From: Thermoanaerobacter sp.
GTDB lineage: Bacteria > Bacillota > Thermoanaerobacteria > Thermoanaerobacterales > Thermoanaerobacteraceae
Direction: 5' to 3'
Assembly: GCA_014896455.1 (NCBI GenBank)
Contig: JADBKJ010000021.1
Location: 1 to 64,000 of the forward strand
Length of the DNA: 64,000 bases
The translations under genes were made by a program, and so were the position numbers. The notes under the pieces were generated by a model. The model worked only from the letters and a program-made list of their open reading frames with translations. It was not told the DNA's origin and searched no databases. Numbering within the stretch: position 1 is the first letter of the stretch; the number at the start of each line of letters is the position of its first letter. This document shows positions 9,751 through 19,641 of this stretch, one piece after another.

Positions 9751-10536
9751 TTATCCTCCTCCTTTTGCCTCCCTTACGAAATCAGTGATTTTGTCAATAT
9801 CATCTATAATTTTCATAAAAGTCTCGCCAATTAATACGGCATCTACTCCCAATGAAGCTAAATACCTTACATCTTCAGGTATTTTTATTCCACTTTCGGA
9901 AACAATTATTGTACTTTGAGGTATATATTTAATCAAATTTTCTGTTGTGTTTATATCTACATTAAAAGTCTTGAGGTCTCTGTTATTTATACCTATTATG
10001 TCACATTCAGCTTCTAATGCTATTGCAAGCTGTTGTCTGTCATGAACTTCCACAAGCGCATCTAAACCTACACTTTTAGACAAATTATAAAAATCTCTTA
10101 ATTTGTCCCCTAATACGGAAACAATGAGAAGTACTGCATCGGCTCCTAAAATTTTTGATTCATATATTTGGTATTCATCCACAATAAAATCTTTTCTCAA
10201 AATAGGTTTTGAACTCACTTTTTTTACTTCCCTGATATAGTTGTCATCCCCTTTAAAAAATTCCTTCTCTGTCAAAACGGAAATAGCGTCAATATCAACT
10301 TTCTCATATACTTTTGCAATTTTTACTGAATCAAAGTCTTCTTTTATAATTCCTCTAGATGGAGAGGCTTTTTTTATCTCTCCAATAATTGATATACCCT
10401 CTTTTTGAAGTGCTTTCTTGAAATTGCCAGAATAGCCTCCTTTAATTTCGTTAATTAGTTCCTCTACTGGCTTTATTCTTTTTTTCTCTTCCACCTCCTT
10501 TTTTTTGTGTCTCACAATCTCATCTAATACCATCAA
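9751..10536 (-). CDS. trpC: Indole-3-glycerol phosphate synthase
   Basis: 261 residues with the IGPS signature: the catalytic Lys and substrate loop in [40 protein letters not shown] and the VSESGI phosphate site near the C-terminus. It converts CdRP to indole-3-glycerol phosphate. Its start overlaps the 3' end of trpD by four bases. Confidence 0.97.
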   Translation of the reverse strand: MMVLDEIVRHKKKEVEEKKRIKPVEELINEIKGGYSGNFKKALQKEGISIIGEIKKASPSRGIIKEDFDSVKIAKVYEKVDIDAISVLTEKEFFKGDDNYIREVKKVSSKPILRKDFIVDEYQIYESKILGADAVLLIVSVLGDKLRDFYNLSKSVGLDALVEVHDRQQLAIALEAECDIIGINNRDLKTFNVDINTTENLIKYIPQSTIIVSESGIKIPEDVRYLASLGVDAVLIGETFMKIIDDIDKITDFVREAKGGG

Positions 10537-11549
10537 CTAAGCCTCCTTTGGTACTCCAAAATCTCTGTAAGCTTATCAAAAGCTAAACCCGTATCTATTA
10601 GATAATTTGCGACTTTTATTCCTTCTTTTAAATCTTCCACAACTTTTCCTATATATAAGGCCGCTGCTGCGTTTAAAACGACTATATCTCTTTTAGGCCC
10701 TTTTTCACCTCTCAAAATGTTCAAAATTATTTGGGCATTTTCTTTAGCGTCTTTGCCTTCTAAATCTTCAAGTTTTGCATAAGGGATACCGTAATCTCCT
10801 GGGTCTATCACATAATCAATGACTTTGCCTTCTTTCACTTCACTGACAAAAGTAGGAGAAGTAGTAGTTATTTCATCAAGGCCATCAAAGCCGTGGACCA
10901 CCATAGCCTTTTCAATTCCCAATCTTAAAAGTACTTCAGCAAGAGGATGAATCAATTCTTTATCATAAACTCCTACCACCTGCCCTTTTACAAATGCGGG
11001 ATTTGTTAATGGTCCTAAGACGTTAAACACCGTCCTTGTGGCTAATTCTTTTCTTATCCCTGCTACATGCTTCATTGCAACGTGGTATTTAGGTGCGAAT
11101 AAAAATCCAATTCCTTTTTCTTCTATCATTTTCTTTGTATACATGGGTTCAGCTTCTATATTAAATCCCAATTCCATCAAAACATCAGCACTGCCGCTCT
11201 TGCTCGAAACAGCTCTGTTGCCATGTTTTGCAACTTTTACACCCGCAGCAGAGGCAATTATAGCTACAGCAGTGGAAATATTAAAAGTCTTTCCCCCGTC
11301 CCCACCTGTACCACAGGTATCAATGACGTAGTCAGCATCCAATTGCAATTTTATTGCATTGTCCCTCATGGCTTTTGCAAAACCTGTTATCTCTTCCACA
11401 CTTTCCCCTTTTAATCGTAGTCCTATTAATATGCCCCCTATTAAAGAAGGAGTTGCATTGCCACTCATAATTTCATTCATAACAGCATAAGCTTCTTTTT
11501 CATCAAGACTTTCCTTTAAAACAATTTTTTTAATAGCTTCTTGTAACAT
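10533..11549 (-). CDS. trpD: Anthranilate phosphoribosyltransferase
   Basis: 338 residues. It transfers the phosphoribosyl group from PRPP to anthranilate. PRPP-binding loop [17 protein letters not shown], the [20 protein letters not shown] segment and the anthranilate/Mg site ([15 protein letters not shown]) are intact. It overlaps trpG by 20 bases, so trpG and trpD are separate but coupled genes, not the fused TrpGD of enterics. Confidence 0.97.
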   Translation of the reverse strand: MLQEAIKKIVLKESLDEKEAYAVMNEIMSGNATPSLIGGILIGLRLKGESVEEITGFAKAMRDNAIKLQLDADYVIDTCGTGGDGGKTFNISTAVAIIASAAGVKVAKHGNRAVSSKSGSADVLMELGFNIEAEPMYTKKMIEEKGIGFLFAPKYHVAMKHVAGIRKELATRTVFNVLGPLTNPAFVKGQVVGVYDKELIHPLAEVLLRLGIEKAMVVHGFDGLDEITTTSPTFVSEVKEGKVIDYVIDPGDYGIPYAKLEDLEGKDAKENAQIILNILRGEKGPKRDIVVLNAAAALYIGKVVEDLKEGIKVANYLIDTGLAFDKLTEILEYQRRLS

Positions 11550-12120
11550 GGTATCCCACCTCCAAAAAATTTCTCAAAATTTCTTTTCCCTGCTCTGTCA
11601 AGATAGACTCTGGATGAAACTGTAAACCATACACAGGGTATTTTCTATGCCTTACCCCCATAATCACCCCTTCCTCCGTCTGAGCTGTTATTTCCAACTC
11701 TTCAGGTAAAGTATTTCTATCAATAACCAGCGAATGGTATCTCATTCCTTTAATTGGATTTTTTATATTTCTAAATATTCCTCTGCCATTGTGAAAGATA
11801 AGAGAAGTTTTTCCATGCATTATCTTATCTGCTTTTGCAATTTTTGCACCATATGCATATCCAATCGCTTGATGGCCAAGACATATTCCTAATATTGGAA
11901 TTTTATCCCCTAAACTTTTAATGACATCAACACATATGCCTGCATTTTCAGGCCTTCCCGGTCCTGGCGATAATATAATTTTATTAGGATTTAGTTTTGC
12001 AACCTCTTCCACTGTTATTTCATCATTTCTCACCACCATGACCTCATCTTTCATTTCTCCTACGTATTGATAGAGATTATAGGTAAAGGAATCGTAATTA
12101 TCTATAATCAGAATCATCAA
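11530..12120 (-). CDS. trpG: Anthranilate synthase glutamine amidotransferase subunit
   Basis: 196 residues, class I glutamine amidotransferase that feeds ammonia to TrpE. The nucleophile is C80 in [13 protein letters not shown], and the His-Glu pair is in [15 protein letters not shown]. In many Firmicutes this subunit (PabA/TrpG) also serves folate synthesis; here its place between trpE and trpD points to tryptophan. It overlaps trpE by four bases. Confidence 0.95.
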   Translation of the reverse strand: MMILIIDNYDSFTYNLYQYVGEMKDEVMVVRNDEITVEEVAKLNPNKIILSPGPGRPENAGICVDVIKSLGDKIPILGICLGHQAIGYAYGAKIAKADKIMHGKTSLIFHNGRGIFRNIKNPIKGMRYHSLVIDRNTLPEELEITAQTEEGVIMGVRHRKYPVYGLQFHPESILTEQGKEILRNFLEVGYHVTRSY

Positions 12121-13544
12121 AGAACCTCCTTAAGAGCCATTGCCTTATTTAAAGTTTCATAATATTCCATCTCAGGAATTGAGTCATACACAATACCTGC
12201 TCCCGCTTGAAGGTAAGCAGTATTTTCTTTTATGAGAATAGTCCTTATTGCTATGCACATGTCCATATTGCCATTGTAGGAAAAATAGCCAACAGCCCCT
12301 GCGTAAAAGGACCTTTTCACATTTTCAAGTTCGTCTATTATTTCCATCGCCCTTATTTTTGGTGCCCCAGAAACTGTGCCTGCAGGAAGACAAGCTATAA
12401 GGGCATCAAAAGCGGTAAATCCTTTTTTTAATTTTCCAGAAACAGTTGATACAATGTGCATTACATGAGAGTAAAAATCCACCTCCATAAAGCGCTCCAC
12501 TTTAACACTTCCAAATTCACTGACCTTTCCTATGTCGTTTCTCCCTAAGTCAACCAACATCACATGCTCTGCCCTTTCTTTTTCATCCTTTAAAAGTTTC
12601 TCTTTAAGTCTTAAATCTTCTTCTTCATCTTTTCCTCTTCGCCTTGTGCCCGCTATTGGATTTGTGGTCACTTTGTCTTGAAAGACTCTCACAAGGCTTT
12701 CAGGAGAAGAACCTAAAAGCTTAAAATCGCCAAAGTCGATATAGAAAAGATAGGGAGATGGATTCTTTGAACGCAACCTCCTGTAAATCTCAAAAGGATC
12801 TGAATTTGTCTTTGCCTTTAGCCTCTGGGATAACACCACTTGAAATATGTCTCCTTTTTCAATGTATTTTTTGGCTCTTTCAACAATTTGATAAAACTCT
12901 TCTTTTGTGAAGTTGTAAGTTATCACTTTTTCTTCTTGAAGCGAAAGGTCGTGAAACTCTATTTTATTTGACTTTATCTCATTTAAAAGCTCATTAATCT
13001 TTTGCAAAACTTCCTCATACTCGGTATCCTCATCAGCAAATACATTGTAGACAATGTAGACTTCATGCTTAAAATGGTCATAGCAGATGAAACTCTTGTA
13101 AAACATGAAGTATACATCCGGTATATTTATTTCATCAGGGTTTTTATCCGGCAATTTTTCATAAAGCCTTATCGCATCATAAGATACATAGCCTACCGCA
13201 CCTCCTGTAAAAGGAATGTTAAGCCCTAATGGGTTATAATTAATCTGCAGAAAGTTTTTTACCTCTTCCAGTGCTAAACCTCTTTTATTCGATTCTTCTT
13301 CTGTGATAATTTTTATATTCCTTCCATAGCTTAAAACTGACAAATAAGGGTCCTTTCCTACAAAAGAATATCTACCCCAGTGACCCCCTCCATTTGCACT
13401 TTCCAATAAAAATTTGTGTTTACCAGAAAGACTATAAAAAATGTTTATTGGCGTGATTTCATCCCCATTTATTTCCTCATATACTGGGAAAGTGTATCCC
13501 ATTTTTTTATAGGCATAAAAATCTTTTTTGGAAATATTTGCCAT
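12117..13544 (-). CDS. trpE: Anthranilate synthase component I
   Basis: 475 residues, first gene of the trp operon. It converts chorismate to anthranilate. The N-terminal half holds the feedback tryptophan-binding motif ([18 protein letters not shown]), and the C-terminal chorismate-binding domain shows [38 protein letters not shown] and [19 protein letters not shown]. The ATG follows a perfect AGGAGGTGATT ribosome site that lies directly after the T-box terminator. Confidence 0.97.
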   Translation of the reverse strand: MANISKKDFYAYKKMGYTFPVYEEINGDEITPINIFYSLSGKHKFLLESANGGGHWGRYSFVGKDPYLSVLSYGRNIKIITEEESNKRGLALEEVKNFLQINYNPLGLNIPFTGGAVGYVSYDAIRLYEKLPDKNPDEINIPDVYFMFYKSFICYDHFKHEVYIVYNVFADEDTEYEEVLQKINELLNEIKSNKIEFHDLSLQEEKVITYNFTKEEFYQIVERAKKYIEKGDIFQVVLSQRLKAKTNSDPFEIYRRLRSKNPSPYLFYIDFGDFKLLGSSPESLVRVFQDKVTTNPIAGTRRRGKDEEEDLRLKEKLLKDEKERAEHVMLVDLGRNDIGKVSEFGSVKVERFMEVDFYSHVMHIVSTVSGKLKKGFTAFDALIACLPAGTVSGAPKIRAMEIIDELENVKRSFYAGAVGYFSYNGNMDMCIAIRTILIKENTAYLQAGAGIVYDSIPEMEYYETLNKAMALKEVL

Positions 13545-13564
13545 TCAATCACCTCCTGAAAATT

Positions 13565-13890
13565 AAAAAAAGTCACTCCGCCCATTGGGGCGGAGTGACC
13601 GCGGTGCCACCCAATTTGTCCTGTATTTACAAAAAAAGCATTTCACCAAAAGGATGAAATGCTTGTGCCACCTTTTTAACACAGGACCACTCTTTCGGGT
13701 ACAGAGATTCCTCGATACCCTGCCTTTTTAACGGTAGGCTTACCGGAGACTGCTACTTTGATTTCGCAGTTCCCCTCGCGGGCCCATTCAATACCGGCTA
13801 CAGTACTCGGCTCCCACCCTCCCGAGCTCGCTTTGACTAAACGCCGGTATCTACTCTTCCCGGTCATAGGGTTTCATCAGAAATTATTTT
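13565..13890 (-). promoter_or_regulatory. Trp T-box leader with two T-box/terminator modules
   Basis: On the minus strand a Stem I region carries the specifier TGG (Trp) at 13784-13786 in TGAATGGGCC. It is followed by two T-box-like sequences. The first, GGTGGCAC (13665-13672), abuts a terminator hairpin AAGCATTTCA / TGAAATGCTT (13636-13664) followed by seven T. The second, GGGTGGCACCGCGG (about 13599-13612), overlaps a hairpin GTCACTCCGCCC / GGGCGGAGTGAC (13572-13599), also followed by a T-run. Uncharged tRNA-Trp should allow read-through into trpE. One Stem I with two decision hairpins suggests tighter attenuation. Confidence 0.9.
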
Positions 13891-13896
13891 GTTTTA

Positions 13897-13925
13897 ATTT
13901 TATAACGTGTTAAATCATTTGTCAA
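13897..13925 (-). promoter_or_regulatory. Promoter of the trp operon
   Basis: TTGACA (complement of 13920-13925) and TAAAAT (complement of 13897-13902), spacing 17. Transcription would start about 13890, just before the T-box. The -35 lies inside the last codons of the thiamine-binding-like gene upstream. Confidence 0.75.
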
Positions 13926-14208
13926 TATAGTTTTTTATTTTTTCTTCCATAGTTACTCCTGAAGACCTGTAATCAAGCTTTATAATGGAGATGACCCTAT
14001 TCGCGCCTTCCTCTTCACATATTCGTTGAGCTTTTTTTACAATATCAAGAAGGATATCTAGCTCTCCTTCCATAGTAGTTTCCATGGGCCCCACCATAAA
14101 ATTCACGCCAGTGCTTTTTATATATTTTATCACTTTATCCACAATTGGATACACTTTCTCCTCTGGAACTAAAGGCAATACCTGTAAGCTCAAATTGACA
14201 ATTGGCAT
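13915..14208 (-). CDS. MTH1187/DUF77 family thiamine-binding-like protein
   Basis: 97 residues of the MTH1187/YkoF-like family, small ferredoxin-fold proteins that in some members bind thiamine. Features: VNLSLQVLPLVPEEKVYPIV, FMVGPMETTMEGELDILL and the late SIIKLDYRSSG strand. It is 18 bases downstream of the PLP enzyme on the same strand. Its link to the sulfur cluster is positional only. Confidence 0.85.
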   Translation of the reverse strand: MPIVNLSLQVLPLVPEEKVYPIVDKVIKYIKSTGVNFMVGPMETTMEGELDILLDIVKKAQRICEEEGANRVISIIKLDYRSSGVTMEEKIKNYIDK

Positions 14209-14226
14209 AAAATCACCTCTTGAGTC

Positions 14227-15420
14227 TTAAATTCTCTTCAAGGCATCTTTTAAATCCTCTATTATGTCGTTGTAATCTTCAAGCCCTACTGAGATCCTCA
14301 CAGTATTCTCTCTAAACCCAAAGTCTTCTAATTTTTCTTTTGGATATCCTCTGTGGGTCATAATAGAAGGAACTTCCACCAATGTCTCTGCATCCCCCAG
14401 ACTCACCGCCAACTGGCAAAGTTTCAACCCTTTTATGAATTCTTCTAATTCTTTTCTCCCGCCCTCTATCTCAAAACTTATTATAGCCCCAAATCCTCTC
14501 ATCTGCTTTTTTGCAATCTCATGTCCCTTAAATGATTCAAGGCCTGGGTATAAAACATTTTTTACTTTTGGATGTTGGCTTAAAAATTTTGCTACCTCTA
14601 TGGCATTCTTTTCATGCTGCCTCATCCTGAGCCCTAAAGTCTTTATACCCCTTAACATAAGCCAGGCATTGAAAGGGCTCATAACCCCTCCAAACTCGCA
14701 CATGTAGTCGAATTTTAGGTAGTGAATATAGGCTTCATCTTTTGAAATAGCAACTCCTCCCAGCGCATCCCCATGCCCGCATATATACTTAGTAGCACTA
14801 TGTACTACCACATCGGCTCCCAAAAGAAGAGGATTTTGAAAATAGGGGGTAGAAAAAGTGTTATCTACCACTACTTTTATACCTCTTTGATGGGCTATCT
14901 TACTCACTTCTTCTATGTCTATTATTGACAAATCAGGATTGGAGGGAGTTTCAAAGTAAATCACTTTCACTTTATCCTCCAGACTTTTTCCTAACTCTTC
15001 TAAATTTGTCATGTCAATGAGTTTGTATTCAACGCCGTATTTAGGGAGAATGTTAGTTATCACATTATAGCTTGAGCCGTACAGAGTTTTGTGTGCTAAA
15101 ACTTTGTCATTAGGCCTTAAAAGAGAAAAGAGCACAGAACTTATTGCCGCCATTCCCGATGAAAATGCTACAGCTCCCTTCCCGTACTCCAGCTCTGCCA
15201 TTCTGTTTTCAAACAGCCTCAGGGTGGGATTGTTGCCGCGTGTGTAAACATAGTCGGAAGACTCAAAAGACATTACCTTCTCAACATGGTCCAAATCTTC
15301 AAAAACAAAAGTAGTGGTTTGAAAAATAGGGGGATTCAATGCGTTTTCAGGATTTTTCTTAAGGTCTTCGCCGTGAATCGCCTTTGTATCAAATCTAAAC
15401 TCTTTTTTCACACCCCTCAC
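14227..15420 (-). CDS. PLP-dependent trans-sulfuration enzyme (Met/Cys C-S chemistry)
   Basis: 397 residues of the Cys/Met metabolism PLP family. Markers: YVYTRGNNPTLRLFENRMAE, FSSGMAAISSVLF, VVDNTFSTPYFQNP and the PLP lysine in HSATKYICGHGDALGG. The residue after YG in KTLYGSSYN is Ser, not the Cys of classical methionine gamma-lyase. Lyase, cystathionine synthase or homoserine sulfhydrylase activity all remain possible. It follows an ECF S component and the methylthio-salvage genes, so a role in handling methanethiol or methionine precursors is plausible inference. Confidence 0.9.
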   Translation of the reverse strand: MRGVKKEFRFDTKAIHGEDLKKNPENALNPPIFQTTTFVFEDLDHVEKVMSFESSDYVYTRGNNPTLRLFENRMAELEYGKGAVAFSSGMAAISSVLFSLLRPNDKVLAHKTLYGSSYNVITNILPKYGVEYKLIDMTNLEELGKSLEDKVKVIYFETPSNPDLSIIDIEEVSKIAHQRGIKVVVDNTFSTPYFQNPLLLGADVVVHSATKYICGHGDALGGVAISKDEAYIHYLKFDYMCEFGGVMSPFNAWLMLRGIKTLGLRMRQHEKNAIEVAKFLSQHPKVKNVLYPGLESFKGHEIAKKQMRGFGAIISFEIEGGRKELEEFIKGLKLCQLAVSLGDAETLVEVPSIMTHRGYPKEKLEDFGFRENTVRISVGLEDYNDIIEDLKDALKRI

Positions 15421-15437
15421 TCCTTTGTTAAAACTTA

Positions 15438-15465
15438 CAGGGCGTACCTTTTTAGGTACACCCTG
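15438..15465 (-). terminator. Hairpin after the ECF S-component gene
   Basis: Stem CAGGGTGTACC / GGTACGCCCTG with a short A-rich loop, just after the stop of the S-component gene and before the PLP gene. The T-tract after it is weak, so it may attenuate or protect the 3' end rather than terminate fully. Confidence 0.5.
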
Positions 15466-15474
15466 CTGGTATCA

Positions 15475-16293
15475 TTATAGAAGACTCGCCAGTATAAAGA
15501 TGATAGCTGAAAAACCTGCTATAAAGCCCACACTGGCAAGTCCTGCTTTTCCTCCCGCAAAACCTGCTGCAAAAAGTGATTGTCCTCCAGCCACTGCTGC
15601 CATCAATCCTCCAAAAAGGCCAACCAATATCGCCAGTGATGTGATTAAAGCAGCAATTCTTGCCTTCGCATCGGGTTTTTGTATTTCATCTTCCTCCATT
15701 ATATCTGTCCAGAGTAAATTCCATTTTTTAACTCTAGGATAAAGTATCATGAGAAGAGGAATCCCCAGTACTATTGAGGGTATGGAGTTATTTACAGCTA
15801 TTATAGAAGCTAAAGCTGCAAAGGGAACCATTTTAAGCAAATCCAGTCCCCAGCCTATGGTAAGGGCACAGGCAAAAGAACCTAAAAGAGCAACTACAGT
15901 ATAAGCAAAGATTTTTCTTCCAGAATTTAGATTGGGTTCTAAGTCATCTGCCTTTAAAAGCCCCAAATTTCTCCATAGCCTGTAAGGTATGTAAGCCTGC
16001 ATGAAATTACCTATAAAACCAAAAATACTGCCAATACCCAAAGTACCAAAAAAGTCTCCTATAAGATTGCCGAAGGCTGAGCCCCACGCTCCTGCTGGAC
16101 CAAAGAGAAGACCCAAGACAGGTGGTAAAGTGTTGGCAGGTCTTATTTCCGTTATTCCTGGAATTAACACAAGGCCTTTAAAAGGTATTAGCACAGCTGC
16201 ATAAATTCCTGCGCTCAAAGCTACCAGCACCACCATCTTGGTGTGCCTCCACATACTTAAAACTTCCTTCACACCCATTTCCCCCTTTTTCAA
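15475..16293 (-). CDS. ECF transporter S component, substrate unknown
   Basis: 272 residues with about six or seven hydrophobic segments. Early motifs are ALSAGIYAAVLIPF, GITEIRPANTLPPVLGLLFG and the Gly-rich AWGSAFGNLIGDFFG, as in substrate-binding S components of energy-coupling-factor importers. A C-terminal Gly/Ala-rich membrane segment is extra. It lies beside matching T and AA genes (17157-19631) with mtnP in between, so it is probably their dedicated specificity subunit. Location among methylthio-nucleoside genes suggests a sulfur-containing substrate; the sequence does not prove it. Confidence 0.8.
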   Translation of the reverse strand: MKKGEMGVKEVLSMWRHTKMVVLVALSAGIYAAVLIPFKGLVLIPGITEIRPANTLPPVLGLLFGPAGAWGSAFGNLIGDFFGTLGIGSIFGFIGNFMQAYIPYRLWRNLGLLKADDLEPNLNSGRKIFAYTVVALLGSFACALTIGWGLDLLKMVPFAALASIIAVNNSIPSIVLGIPLLMILYPRVKKWNLLWTDIMEEDEIQKPDAKARIAALITSLAILVGLFGGLMAAVAGGQSLFAAGFAGGKAGLASVGFIAGFSAIIFILASLL

Positions 16294-16359
16294 AATTTTA
16301 ATTTTAGAGAATTATAAAAAGAATACTCTTTGGCTTAATCCCCCCTCTTCCCTGTAATT

Positions 16360-17142
16360 TTATAATTCAATTACTGAATTGGCGCAGTTGCAGTGCTCCT
16401 GGTCTAAGGTTTCTTCAGTAAATACCCTTATAAAGCTTCTTATCACCTTTTCCTTGTTTATCTCTATTGCACTTGTAATCTCTCTAAGACTCACGGGACC
16501 TGAACTTGCCGCTATAAGGCCTGTAGCCCAGTTTGTGATTATACCGACGGCTGCATAGCACATTCCCAATTCTTTAGCTAAGACTACCTCAGGAACATTT
16601 GTCATACCTACTACATCAGCTCCCAGCATCTTATAAGCCTTTATCTCAGAAGCTGTCTCAAATCTGGGCCCTTCCGTACATACATATACAGCTTCTCCTT
16701 TTACAGTAAGCCCCTCCTTTTTTGCCGCTTCTATAAATTTTTCTCTCAAATTTACACAATAAGGATCACTCATGTCTACATGCCTTACTATCTCATCTTC
16801 TCCCTCAAAAAAAGTCAAGGGCCTGGATTTTGTGAAATCTATAAAATCTTTTAGAATAACTACGCTTCCAGGAGGGTAATTTTCGTTTAAAGAACCGACA
16901 GCGGCCGTAGCATATATGTACTTCACTCCAAGCTGCTTTAAAGCCATTATATTTGCTCTATAGTTCACCAAATGCGGGGGAACACCATGCTCTTTCCCAT
17001 GGCGTGCTAAAAAAACTATATCTTCTCCTTCTACTGTAACGACGTCCACCTCTACTTTTCCGTATTTCGTTTCAACCTTTTTTTGAACTACTTTCTCTGC
17101 TACGTCATACACTCCCGTACCACCTATGATAGCTTTCTCCAT
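16360..17142 (-). CDS. mtnP: MtnP-family nucleoside phosphorylase, probably MTI-type
   Basis: 260 residues of the MTAP/PNP phosphorylase family: AIIGGTGVYDV, FLARHGKEHGVPPHLVNYRA (phosphate and ribose contacts), TEGPRFETASEIKAYKMLGA and GMTNVPEVVLAKELGMCYA. Adenine-specific MTAPs carry an Asp-x-Asp after this helix (ATDYD in human MTAP). Here the segment is IITNWATGL with Asn, as in 6-oxopurine phosphorylases. With an MTA/SAH deaminase in the same block, methylthioinosine to MTR-1-P plus hypoxanthine is the likelier reaction (inference). It sits between ECF S and T genes. Confidence 0.88.
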   Translation of the reverse strand: MEKAIIGGTGVYDVAEKVVQKKVETKYGKVEVDVVTVEGEDIVFLARHGKEHGVPPHLVNYRANIMALKQLGVKYIYATAAVGSLNENYPPGSVVILKDFIDFTKSRPLTFFEGEDEIVRHVDMSDPYCVNLREKFIEAAKKEGLTVKGEAVYVCTEGPRFETASEIKAYKMLGADVVGMTNVPEVVLAKELGMCYAAVGIITNWATGLIAASSGPVSLREITSAIEINKEKVIRSFIRVFTEETLDQEHCNCANSVIEL

Positions 17143-17156
17143 AAAAATTTCGCCTC

Positions 17157-17915
17157 CTACAGCCTGTATTTAAATTTAAAATACACTGCGACAATCAAAA
17201 TAAGTAGAGCTACTGCCAAAAAGGCATAATCCCTAACTTCAAATTTTATTTCTAGATAGCTTGTCCTTTTATCACTGTATCCAAATCCTTTTGACTCTAA
17301 AGCCATAGCCAATATATTTGCCTGCCTAATTACAGAGATAAGAACAGGTATTAAAAGAGGAATGTACTTTCTTATTCTTTGCAAAATATTCCCTGTATCC
17401 AGGTCCAATCCTCTTGATTTTTGTGCTTGCGTTATTATGTAACTGGTAGAAACTATCATAGGAACTAATCTCACAGCAGTAGAAAACGCAAAAGCAGGTC
17501 TATAAGGTATGCCAAGTTTTACTAAACCTAAAGATATTTCTTCAATTTTTGTGGAGCTTAAAAATATCATGCCCGCTATTATCATTACATCAAATTTTAT
17601 TCCTATAGCGATTCCATATATAATTCCTTCTTTCGTAACAGGCCCCCAAAGCCTTGTAGTCCCCGGATAAGTTAAAGCCCAAAGTATAACTGACATTATA
17701 GCAATCATTATCAAAATTACTCGTATCCTTTTTAAATTGCTGAGAACTTTCCCTAAAGCTCCATATAATATGACCAGAAAAGAAAGGATAAGGAGCAAGG
17801 ATAAGGAGCTAAACATTAAAGCTATTGCAAAGCTTATTAACATGATAAATATTTTTGTCCTAGGGTCTAATTTATGTAAAATACTATCTTTATCCATGTA
17901 AAGAAACATCTCCAT
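17157..17915 (-). CDS. ecfT: ECF transporter transmembrane T component
   Basis: 252 residues with five or more hydrophobic segments. It couples the ATPases to the S component. The coupling-helix motifs are ARG-like: AQKSRGLDLDTG (Q-S-R-G) and ALESKGFGYSDKRTSY (E-S-K-G-F-G). The N-terminal MDKDSILHKLDPRTKIF is standard for EcfT/CbiQ. It lies six bases after the ATPase gene and 14 bases before mtnP. Confidence 0.9.
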   Translation of the reverse strand: MEMFLYMDKDSILHKLDPRTKIFIMLISFAIALMFSSLSLLLILSFLVILYGALGKVLSNLKRIRVILIMIAIMSVILWALTYPGTTRLWGPVTKEGIIYGIAIGIKFDVMIIAGMIFLSSTKIEEISLGLVKLGIPYRPAFAFSTAVRLVPMIVSTSYIITQAQKSRGLDLDTGNILQRIRKYIPLLIPVLISVIRQANILAMALESKGFGYSDKRTSYLEIKFEVRDYAFLAVALLILIVAVYFKFKYRL

Positions 17916-17921
17916 AAATTT

Positions 17922-19631
17922 TCACCTCTTTGTACAGCTGACCATTTCTTCTACAGAAAGAAATGTCTTGCCAAGCCTGTTGCTCAAACTCACTATTGAA
18001 GGGGGCTTCAGAGAAAGCTCTAAAAGCCTTTCTTCCTCCTTGAACACATCCCTTACTTTTCCGTACATTTCAATTTTTCCATCCCTCATAACTGCTACTT
18101 TGTGAGCATACTCTGCGACAATCCACATGGTGTGGGTTATCATTATTATGGTATGCCCACTCTCGTTAAGCCTTTTTACAAGTTCCATCATCCTCTTTTG
18201 CTCTTTGTAGTCCAAACCAGTAGTAGGTTCATCTAATATGATAACTTTAGGCCTTGCTGCTAAAATGGAGGCAACAGCAATCCTCTGCCTCTCTCCTTTA
18301 GACAGAGCAAAAGGATCTTCTTTTTCAAACCCCTCCATGTCCACTGCCTTTAAAGCTTCTGCTACTCTCTCTTTAACTTCCTCTTCAGTACAGCCTCTCA
18401 TGCGGGGTCCAAAAGCAATTTCATCGTACACAGTATCTGCAAAAATCTGATGGTCCGGATTTTGAAAAGCGTATCCCACATAATTTCCTATTTCATACAC
18501 ATTTGAATTTTTAGTATCTTTTCCATATACAATAACACTGCCTCTTGTGGGTTTTAAAAGACAATTAAAATGCTTTGCTAGAGTAGTTTTTCCACTCCCA
18601 TTGTGTCCTAAAAGAGCTATGAATTCCCCTTCTCTAATCTCCAGATTGATTCCATCCAAAGCTTTCGTACCATTGGAATAAACATATTCTACATCTTTAG
18701 CTTGTATGATTACATCTTTATATCTTTTTTCTCTCTCATCTTCTCTTCTTAGAATTTCTTGATATTTACCTTCATCAATTTGAAGCCCCAACTCTTTAAA
18801 CTTCTGCACCCCTTCCTCATAAGTTAGAGGAAGGTCAGCTTTTTCAAGATTAGAAACCTGTGAAAAATACTTGGGAATCTGTAACGGCATTAACCCTATT
18901 TTTTCCATCAAATCTACTTCTTTTAAAACTTCTCTTGGTTTGCCATCTTTTATTATCTTACCTTTTTCCATCAATATTATCCTGTCCGCATTTAAAGCTT
19001 CTTCTGTCTCGTGCTCTACTATTATGAGGGTTAACTCTTTTTCTTCATGGAGCTTCCTTGCTATATTAAAAACTCCAATCTTACCTATAGGGTCTAAATC
19101 AGTAGTGGGCTCATCCATACAAAGTATGCTGGGCATACAAGCTAGAACTGACCCTATCGCGAGCCTTTGCTTTTGCCCACCTGATAAGGTAGAAGGAGGT
19201 CTGCCCTCTAGTCTTTCTAGGTTTACAATTTTTAAAACTCTCCTTATTATTTCCTCAATTTCTTCTCTAGGAACTCCAAAATTTTCGGGTCCAAAAGCTA
19301 TTTCGAGTTTTGTATTAGTAGAAAAAAGCTGAGCTTCAAAATCCTGAAAAACAAGCCCAATCTCTTTCGCCATTTTGCTGACAGGCGTCTCTTTCACCTT
19401 TATACCTCTTACCACAACTTCTCCACTGTAGTGTCCCTTCGTAAAATGCGGAATAAGGCCATTTAAACATTGAGCCAGAGTAGACTTCCCTGCACCGCTG
19501 GGACCCATTATCACAATAAACTCACCCTTCTCTACTTCTAAGTTAATCCCCTCTATAGCATTTCTGTCCTTTTGCTCTTTGTAGCGAAATGTCAAATCTT
19601 TCACAATTATTTCCTTATCGCTTAACGTCAT
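17922..19631 (-). CDS. ecfA: ECF transporter fused ATPase (EcfA-EcfA')
   Basis: 569 residues with two ABC ATPase domains in one chain. Domain 1: Walker A GPSGAGKSTLAQ, signature LSGGQKQRLAIG, Walker B ILCMDEPTTDLD. Domain 2: GHNGSGKTTLAKHF, a deviating signature LSKGERQRIAVA, and VIILDEPTTGLD. Fused ECF ATPases of this kind work with one T subunit and a nearby S subunit, here 17157 and 15475. The gene follows mtnA by ten bases. Confidence 0.92.
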   Translation of the reverse strand: MTLSDKEIIVKDLTFRYKEQKDRNAIEGINLEVEKGEFIVIMGPSGAGKSTLAQCLNGLIPHFTKGHYSGEVVVRGIKVKETPVSKMAKEIGLVFQDFEAQLFSTNTKLEIAFGPENFGVPREEIEEIIRRVLKIVNLERLEGRPPSTLSGGQKQRLAIGSVLACMPSILCMDEPTTDLDPIGKIGVFNIARKLHEEKELTLIIVEHETEEALNADRIILMEKGKIIKDGKPREVLKEVDLMEKIGLMPLQIPKYFSQVSNLEKADLPLTYEEGVQKFKELGLQIDEGKYQEILRREDEREKRYKDVIIQAKDVEYVYSNGTKALDGINLEIREGEFIALLGHNGSGKTTLAKHFNCLLKPTRGSVIVYGKDTKNSNVYEIGNYVGYAFQNPDHQIFADTVYDEIAFGPRMRGCTEEEVKERVAEALKAVDMEGFEKEDPFALSKGERQRIAVASILAARPKVIILDEPTTGLDYKEQKRMMELVKRLNESGHTIIMITHTMWIVAEYAHKVAVMRDGKIEMYGKVRDVFKEEERLLELSLKPPSIVSLSNRLGKTFLSVEEMVSCTKR

Positions 19632-19641
19632 GTCCTAACCC

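Noticed and set aside
13676-13867. 63-codon minus-strand ORF (MTGKSRYRRLVK...)
   Set aside because: It lies entirely inside the trp T-box Stem I region; conserved RNA structure explains the sequence.
18871-19332. 153-codon plus-strand ORF opposite the ECF ATPase
   Set aside because: Antisense shadow of a well-conserved ABC domain; no ribosome site and no family resemblance.
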